Below, piece after piece: positions 59,512 to 64,000 of a DNA stretch of 64,000 nt. The stretch is from Amycolatopsis lurida. Its GTDB lineage: Bacteria; Actinomycetota; Actinomycetes; Mycobacteriales; Pseudonocardiaceae. A program made the translations under genes and the position numbers. The DNA lies in contig NZ_FNTA01000004.1 of assembly GCF_900105055.1 (NCBI RefSeq), positions 3,503,501-3,567,500 of the forward strand, given 5' to 3'. The notes beneath the pieces were generated by a model. The model had not been told where the DNA came from. It made no database searches and saw only the letters and a list, made by a program, of their open reading frames with translations. The stretch's first letter is position 1. Every line of letters begins with the position of its first letter.

Positions 59512-60036
59512 TCAGCTCGCCTCCCGTTGTTCAAGCAGGCGCCGGACGGCGACGTAGTCGATGCCCCGCTGAGCGAGCACGTCGGCCGCGGCACCGGGGA
59601 CGGCGGTCATCGCGAGCAGCAGGTGCTCGCCATCGATGCGCTTGCTGCCGACATCGATGGCTTCGCGAAGGCTCTTCTCCAGCACCTTCTTCGCCTCGGG
59701 TGTGAACGGCCGATGGCCGCGCCCGGCGCGCCGTCCGCCGGTCAGCGCGCCGGGGCCGTGGGTCTGCTCGACCCGCTCGACGATGTGCTCGACGTCGATG
59801 CCGAACCCGCTCAGGGCTTCGACGTCGGCGTCGCTCATCCCGCCACGCCGCCGGACGCGCCGGAGGTCGTCGGCCAGTTCGTCCGCCGGGCAGCCCAGCG
59901 CGGTGAGCACGCCGGTGTGCCGCGCGATGGACGTCAGCAAGTGCAGCGCGTCGACGTTCCCCGATCCCTCGTCCGACGCCACGCGCTGAGCCCCGACGAC
60001 GACATCGCGGGCTTCGGTGGTGAAGCGTTCGAACAT
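59512..60036 (-). CDS. Clp-N-domain protein
   Basis: 174 residues: two Clp N-terminal repeats (FERFTTEARDVVVGAQRVASDEGSG and FTPEAKKVLEKSLREAIDVGSKRIDGEHLLLAM) without any AAA+ ATPase domain. Such proteins can act as regulators or adaptors. Its ATG shares one base with the stop of the upstream HTH gene. Confidence 0.87.
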   Translation of the reverse strand: MFERFTTEARDVVVGAQRVASDEGSGNVDALHLLTSIARHTGVLTALGCPADELADDLRRVRRRGGMSDADVEALSGFGIDVEHIVERVEQTHGPGALTGGRRAGRGHRPFTPEAKKVLEKSLREAIDVGSKRIDGEHLLLAMTAVPGAAADVLAQRGIDYVAVRRLLEQREAS

Positions 60037-60245
60037 CAGTGCCTCCCGTACTTCTTGTGCACCGCTTGCCTGCTGACCCCCAGCTCGGCCGCGATCTCCT
60101 GCCAGGACCAGCCGTGCACCCGCGCGCTGCGGACCTGCACGGCCTCGAGTTGTTCCAACAGCCGGCGCAAGGCGGCGACGGCGCGCAATCCCACCCGGGG
60201 ATCGCGGTCGCCGGCTCGCGCGGCCAGATCTGTCGCTTCGGTCAT
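60036..60245 (-). CDS. Small helix-turn-helix protein
   Basis: 69 residues: a short linker then an HTH (GWSWQEIAAELGVSRQAVHKKY). Coupled with the Clp-N gene. The promoter looks leaderless: -35 TTGACG and -10 TAGGTT lie in two palindromic operator copies, and the ATG follows the -10 by about 6 bp. Confidence 0.85.
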   Translation of the reverse strand: MTEATDLAARAGDRDPRVGLRAVAALRRLLEQLEAVQVRSARVHGWSWQEIAAELGVSRQAVHKKYGRH

Positions 60246-60248
60246 GAC

Positions 60249-60291
60249 GTCAACCTACGTTGACATCTCGCCCGCGTCAACCTCAGTTGAC
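60249..60291. promoter_or_regulatory. Two GTCAAC-N4-GTTGAC operators
   Basis: Perfect palindromes at 60249-60264 and 60276-60291 (27 bp centre to centre). They overlap the -35 and -10 of the HTH/Clp-N operon and are upstream of the PP2C-like gene as well, so binding would repress both. The HTH protein is the obvious candidate. Confidence 0.65.
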
Positions 60292-60306
60292 AGTTAGGGT
60301 CGGGTC

Positions 60307-61080
60307 ATGGTCGAAATCGCAGTGGCGGAAAGGGACGGAGTAGGCGCGGACGGAGCGACGCGCCCGACCGAAGACCACGTCGCCGTACTCGGCAACGCCG
60401 TGGTGGTGCTCGACGGGGCGACCGCGCCACGGCCGGATCTGCCGTCCGGCGGCTGGTACGCGAGCCTGCTCGTGCACAGCCTGTCGCGGGCGCTGACCGC
60501 GGAACCCCAAGCGGATCTCGGGGTGCTGCTGGCCGAATCGATCGCCGACGTCGCCCGCCGCGAAGGTCTCGAACCGGGACGATCGCCGTCGAGCACGGTC
60601 GCGATCGCGCGCTGGACGGACGACACCGTCGACGGGCTGGTGCTCGCGGACAGCCCGATCATCGCCTTCGGGCCCTCCGGCACCGACCCACTGACCGACG
60701 ACAGGCTCGTCTCGCTGCGGGAAAGCGGCCAGCTCCGCACCGGCGCCGACGTCCGCGTGAAACGCAACGCGCCGGACGGCTTCTGGGTCGCCGAAGCCGA
60801 ACCGAGGGCGGCGGCCGAAGCCGTCCGGCGAAGCTGGCCGCGCTCGGAGGTCGACGCCCTGCTGCTGGCGACCGACGGCGTCTCGATCGGTGTCGACGAG
60901 TACGACCTCTTCGACTGGCCGGAGGTGCTCGCCATCAGCCGGGAGAGGGGGCCGGACGCCGTCCTCGACGCGGTGCGCACGGCGGAGAAACAGGACCCGG
61001 ACGGCGAGCGCTGGCCCCGCGCGAAAAGGCACGATGACCAGCTACTGGTACTCGTCGACTTCGGGGTAGCCCCAGGGTAA
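60307..61080 (+). CDS. PP2C-like protein phosphatase domain protein
   Basis: 257 residues: TEDHVAVLGNAVVVLDGATAP, SSTVAIARWTDDTVDGLVLADS, LLLATDGVSIGVDEYDL and DDQLLVLVDFGVAPG match the PPM/PP2C fold, with the metal-binding Asp residues. It may dephosphorylate an unknown partner. Divergent from the HTH/Clp-N operon. Confidence 0.82.
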   Translation: MVEIAVAERDGVGADGATRPTEDHVAVLGNAVVVLDGATAPRPDLPSGGWYASLLVHSLSRALTAEPQADLGVLLAESIADVARREGLEPGRSPSSTVAIARWTDDTVDGLVLADSPIIAFGPSGTDPLTDDRLVSLRESGQLRTGADVRVKRNAPDGFWVAEAEPRAAAEAVRRSWPRSEVDALLLATDGVSIGVDEYDLFDWPEVLAISRERGPDAVLDAVRTAEKQDPDGERWPRAKRHDDQLLVLVDFGVAPG

Positions 61081-61133
61081 AACCGGGGGCTTCCCGGATC
61101 GGAAATCCCCACCCGCGCGAGCAGGCTGAACGC

Positions 61134-62033
61134 ATGACGTTCCCTGGGGAGAGATCGCGGGCCAAGCCCTGGCTGATCGCGTCGGCCGCGGCCATCGGCT
61201 GGGCACTGTTCACCATGGTCGTGCTCCACCTGATCAGCTCACGCGATCCGGTGTTCGACACGCTGTCCAGCTACGCCTACGTCGATCGCGGCACGGGCAT
61301 GCTCGGCGCCAGCGTGCTCTCCCTTTCCATCGGCTCGCTCACCGCGCTCGGCGCGCTGGCCGCGGCCGGAGTCCCGCTCAGCCGCACCACGAAACTGCTG
61401 TTCGTGCTGTGGTCGCTCGGGCTGGCGGCGGCCGCGATCTTCCCGGCGAGCTACCCCGAGTTCCCGGATCCGGTCAGCGGCGAGATCCACCTGTACGCCT
61501 GTCTCATCGCGTTTCTCAGCCTGCCCGCCGCCGGGTTCACCCTGCGCGACAACCTGCGCGGCACGCCGGCGGCCAAGCTGGTCGGCCGCCTGGCGTGGGG
61601 CAGCGCGGCCGGGTTGGTCGTCTTCGGGCTCAGCTTCATCTTCGTTCGCCTGTCCGACATCCCGTTCTTCAAGACGCTGACCGACATCGCGCCGGTCGGC
61701 GTCATGCAGCGGGTTTCGCTGGTGGCGCACGTGATCCTGATCGCCGGGATGCTGAAGGTCGCGTCAGCGGCGCACCGCGTCGGCGAATTCGGGGGCGTAG
61801 CCGTAGAGACCGGGCAGCCCGCCCGTGTGCAGGAAGACAACGTGCTCGTCGGGCGCGAAATGGCCTTCAGCGGCCCACTCGATCAGCGCGGCGCCCACTT
61901 TGCCGGTGTACACGGGATCGAGCGCGATCCCTTCCGTACGACCGAAAAGCCGCACCGCGTCCCACGTCCCGGCGGTCGGGATCCCGTACCCGGGGCCGAT
62001 CGTGCGGTCGTCGATGCGCAGGCCGTCGAGTGA
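61134..62033 (+). CDS. DUF998 membrane protein with unusual antisense C-terminal extension
   Basis: 299 residues. The first about 215 form a six-helix DUF998-like protein (IASAAAIGWALFTMVVLHLI, LLFVLWSLGLAAAAIFPASY, VSLVAHVILIAGMLKVASAA). The remaining 90 residues (VGEFGGVAVETGQPARVQED...) are polar, unlike the family, and are read antisense to the end of the desulfhydrase gene. The normal stop may have been lost. Confidence 0.75.
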   Translation: MTFPGERSRAKPWLIASAAAIGWALFTMVVLHLISSRDPVFDTLSSYAYVDRGTGMLGASVLSLSIGSLTALGALAAAGVPLSRTTKLLFVLWSLGLAAAAIFPASYPEFPDPVSGEIHLYACLIAFLSLPAAGFTLRDNLRGTPAAKLVGRLAWGSAAGLVVFGLSFIFVRLSDIPFFKTLTDIAPVGVMQRVSLVAHVILIAGMLKVASAAHRVGEFGGVAVETGQPARVQEDNVLVGREMAFSGPLDQRGAHFAGVHGIERDPFRTTEKPHRVPRPGGRDPVPGADRAVVDAQAVE

Positions 62034-62768
62034 CGGCGGCTCGCTCCCGAGCAACACGGACGCCGCGATGGTGAGGTCGGCCAGGTTGTCGAGGGCCTCG
62101 TCGACCGGATGGCTGACGCAGGCGATGTCCAGCGTCAGCCAGTCGAGGTCCGCCGTTCCGACGACGAGCCCGGCGGAGGTCCCACCGCTGGCGTGCGGGG
62201 CGACCAGCCGCGCCTTGGCGATGCCCAGCTCGCCGAGCTGCCCGGCGAGTTCCCGCGCGGCCGCCACGTACCCGAGCGCCCCGACGCCGTCGGAACCGCC
62301 GACCGGGAACGTGGCCACCTCGCGGCCCTCGGCCGCGGCCTCGGTGATCAGCCGCTCGTAGGTCCTGCCGGTCTCCTCGCCGTCGCGGCAGATGTGCACG
62401 TTCGCACCGAAGAGATGGTCGAGGGACACGTTGCCGGACCGTTCGTACGCGTCACCTTCGCGAGGGACCTTCGCCGTCAGCACGAGCTCGCATCGCAATC
62501 CCAGCTTCGCGCAGGCCGCGGCGGTCTGGCGGCCGTGGTTGGTCTGAAGCGCGCCGAACGTGATCACCGTGTCGGCGCCGTTTTCGATCGCCGCGCCCAG
62601 CAGGAACTCGAGTTTGCGCAGTTTGTTCCCGCCCACGCCGAGCGGATGCACGTCGTCCCGTTTGAGCAGCAGATTCGGCAGGCCGAGGGCCTCGCCCAGC
62701 CGCGGTGCCGGATGCAGCGGCGTGGGGTAGCCGCCGAGGTCGACGCGGGGGAAGCGATCGAGGTTCAT
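61764..62768 (-). CDS. D-cysteine desulfhydrase / ACC deaminase family protein
   Basis: 334 residues, PLP fold type II: YPTPLHPAPRLGEALGLPNL, LKRDDVHPLGVGGNKLRKLE (PLP-lysine in GGNKLRK), VITFGALQTNHGRQTAAACA and FPVGGSDGVGALGYVAAARE. The family deaminates D-cysteine or 1-aminocyclopropane-1-carboxylate; motif alone does not decide. ATG 62768 is a leaderless-looking start; GTG 62777 is an alternative. Overlaps the DUF998 gene by 270 bp, tail to tail. Confidence 0.87.
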   Translation of the reverse strand: MNLDRFPRVDLGGYPTPLHPAPRLGEALGLPNLLLKRDDVHPLGVGGNKLRKLEFLLGAAIENGADTVITFGALQTNHGRQTAAACAKLGLRCELVLTAKVPREGDAYERSGNVSLDHLFGANVHICRDGEETGRTYERLITEAAAEGREVATFPVGGSDGVGALGYVAAARELAGQLGELGIAKARLVAPHASGGTSAGLVVGTADLDWLTLDIACVSHPVDEALDNLADLTIAASVLLGSEPPSLDGLRIDDRTIGPGYGIPTAGTWDAVRLFGRTEGIALDPVYTGKVGAALIEWAAEGHFAPDEHVVFLHTGGLPGLYGYAPEFADAVRR

Positions 62769-62791
62769 GAACGTCACGCTACCCGGTGGTA

Positions 62792-62811
62792 TCGTTCGTT
62801 TGAACGAACGA
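62792..62811. promoter_or_regulatory. Candidate TetR-type operator
   Basis: TCGTTCGTT (62792-62800), TG, AACGAACGA (62803-62811) is a perfect 9-2-9 palindrome in the divergent region of the desulfhydrase-like and amidase genes. No regulator gene is within the window. Confidence 0.55.
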
Positions 62812-62829
62812 GACATTCAGGGGGAGCCC

Positions 62830-64000
62830 ATGACCACCTCGAAGGCGGACCTCGCGTTCACCGGTCTGGCCGAACAGGCCTCACTGCTCGCCACCGGAGC
62901 CACGACGTCGGTCGAGCTCACGCGTCTGGCACTCGAAAAAGCCGAGGCCAGCCAGCCCGTTCTCAACGCCTTCAAATGCCTTCGCGCCGATGAAGCCCTT
63001 CGCGAGGCTGAGGAAGCCGACCGAAGGCTCGCCGCCGGCGAGACCGCTCCCCTGCTGGGTGTCCCCACCGCCATCAAGGACGACCTCGACGTCACCGGGC
63101 TGCCGACGGCGTTCGGCTGCGAAGGCGACTTCACCGTCGCGACCGCGGACTCCCCGCCGGTCACCGCGCTTCGCCGGGCGGGCGCGGTGCTCATCGGCAA
63201 GACCAACACCCCCGAACTCGGCCAGTGGCCGTTCACCGAAGGCCCGGCGTTCGGCGCGACCCGCAATCCGTGGGACACCGAGCGCACTCCGGGCGGTTCC
63301 TCCGGCGGCGCGGCGGCGGCCATCGCGTCGGGGGTGATCGCCGCCGCGCTGGGTTCCGACGGGGCCGGGTCGATCCGGATCCCGGCCGCATGGACCGACC
63401 TGGTCGGGATCAAACCGCAGCGCGGCCGCGTCCCGACCGAACGCGAACTCTTCCACGGGCTGACCGTGGTCGGCCCGCTGGCGCGCACCGTCGCCGACGC
63501 GGCCCTGCTGCTCGACGTCGCCGCCGGGACCGGCACCGCGTTCCAGGCGGCCGCCCGCCGCGAACCGGGCCGCCTGCGGATCGGGCTCTCCATCAGGATC
63601 CCTTTCACCGCAACGAAAACCCGGCTCGACCAGCAAGCGCACGCGGCCGTCGTCCGGCTCGCGGAGCGGTTCGCCGAACTCGGCCACGAGATCGTCGAGG
63701 TCGAGCCTGACTACCGGCTGATCGGCCTCACCTTCCTGCCGCGTTCGCTCGTCGGCGTGCGTGACTGGTCCCGTCGCGTCCCGGACCAGGCGCGGCTCGA
63801 TCCCCGCACGCGTGCCAACGCCCGGCAGGGCTCGGCGCTGGCCGGACCGGCCCTGCGGCTCGCCCGCGCCACGGAACCGTTGCTGCAACGGCAGATCGGC
63901 TCGGTGTTCGGCCGGGTGGACGTCGTCCTCACGCCGACCACGGCCACGCCGCCGCCCCGGATCGGCACTTTCGACAAGCTCACCGGCTGGCAGACCGACC
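62830..64000 (+). CDS. Amidase-signature hydrolase (3' end outside window)
   Basis: First 390 residues of an amidase-signature enzyme: catalytic Lys in VPTAIKDDLDV, the Ser-rich region TPGGSSGGAAAAIASG with the cis-Ser, and the nucleophile in GSDGAGSIRIPAAW. Hydrolyses an amide or nitrile-derived substrate, identity unknown. ATG 62830 follows GGGGGAG. Reading frame open to the window edge. Confidence 0.88.
   Translation, partial: MTTSKADLAFTGLAEQASLLATGATTSVELTRLALEKAEASQPVLNAFKCLRADEALREAEEADRRLAAGETAPLLGVPTAIKDDLDVTGLPTAFGCEGDFTVATADSPPVTALRRAGAVLIGKTNTPELGQWPFTEGPAFGATRNPWDTERTPGGSSGGAAAAIASGVIAAALGSDGAGSIRIPAAWTDLVGIKPQRGRVPTERELFHGLTVVGPLARTVADAALLLDVAAGTGTAFQAAARREPGRLRIGLSIRIPFTATKTRLDQQAHAAVVRLAERFAELGHEIVEVEPDYRLIGLTFLPRSLVGVRDWSRRVPDQARLDPRTRANARQGSALAGPALRLARATEPLLQRQIGSVFGRVDVVLTPTTATPPPRIGTFDKLTGWQTD

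Noticed and set aside
1..64000. tRNA, rRNA, CRISPR and insertion sequences
   Set aside because: No tRNA T-loop in a cloverleaf context, no rRNA motifs, no spaced direct repeats and no transposase seen. The palindromes are not arrays with unique spacers.

Overview
The window is high-GC actinobacterial chromosome, most likely from Amycolatopsis or a close relative in the Pseudonocardiaceae. The reasons are GTG starts, stop/start overlaps, leaderless-type starts, and a gene order that from memory matches Mycobacterium tuberculosis Rv0474 to about Rv0513, with the left part also matching Streptomyces coelicolor SCO3316-SCO3328. It is mainly conserved core chromosome: I see no prophage, insertion sequence, CRISPR array, rRNA or tRNA.

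Layout. 1-5,800: small membrane proteins, a beta-propeller membrane protein, hemB, an Nramp-like transporter without the usual metal motifs, and a small secreted protein. 5,967-10,800: the tetrapyrrole operon rex-hemA-hemC-hemD (minus strand) behind a Rex-type operator. 10,900-17,600: a molybdopterin oxidoreductase, an acyl-CoA ligase with a glutaredoxin, a BldN-like ECF sigma factor (with a possible coupled leader peptide) and its RsbN-like DUF5667 partner, and a HAD hydrolase. 17,650-26,050: acyltransferase, epimerase, a 33-residue bS22-type ribosomal protein, a BdtA-like excisionase-type regulator, proC, thioesterase, TIM-barrel isomerase, a repeat-rich membrane protein and a Ppx/GppA phosphatase. 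26,100-38,100: senX3-regX3, gpmA, a candidate 6C-type small RNA, a DUF4349 lipoprotein, mshA with its YbjN partner, an L,D-transpeptidase and murB. 38,000-51,500: methyltransferase, DedA, purU, a flavoprotein, an oxidoreductase, an osmolyte-type ABC importer without a local ATPase gene, an ammonia-lyase homologue without its catalytic residues, YbaK, and an XRE regulator with an HbhA-like protein. 51,500-64,000: a more variable stretch with a CGNR regulator, DUF445, aminotransferase, lone ECF sigma factor, secreted repeat protein, MocR/YczE pair, HTH/Clp-N operon facing a PP2C-like gene, DUF998 protein, D-cysteine desulfhydrase-like enzyme and the start of an amidase.

Two features stand out between the genes. 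First, many gene ends carry long perfect or near-perfect palindromes in at least five sequence families, in several cases touching or supplying the stop codon; they look like mobile or recurrent terminator cassettes. Second, three intergenic regions have dense RNA-like structure: 30,992-31,130 (C-rich loop hairpins), 55,640-55,722, and 56,966-57,313 (about eight consecutive hairpins). Several divergent promoters carry clear palindromic operators (Rex, XRE/HbhA, MocR/YczE, HTH/Clp-N/PP2C, desulfhydrase/amidase).
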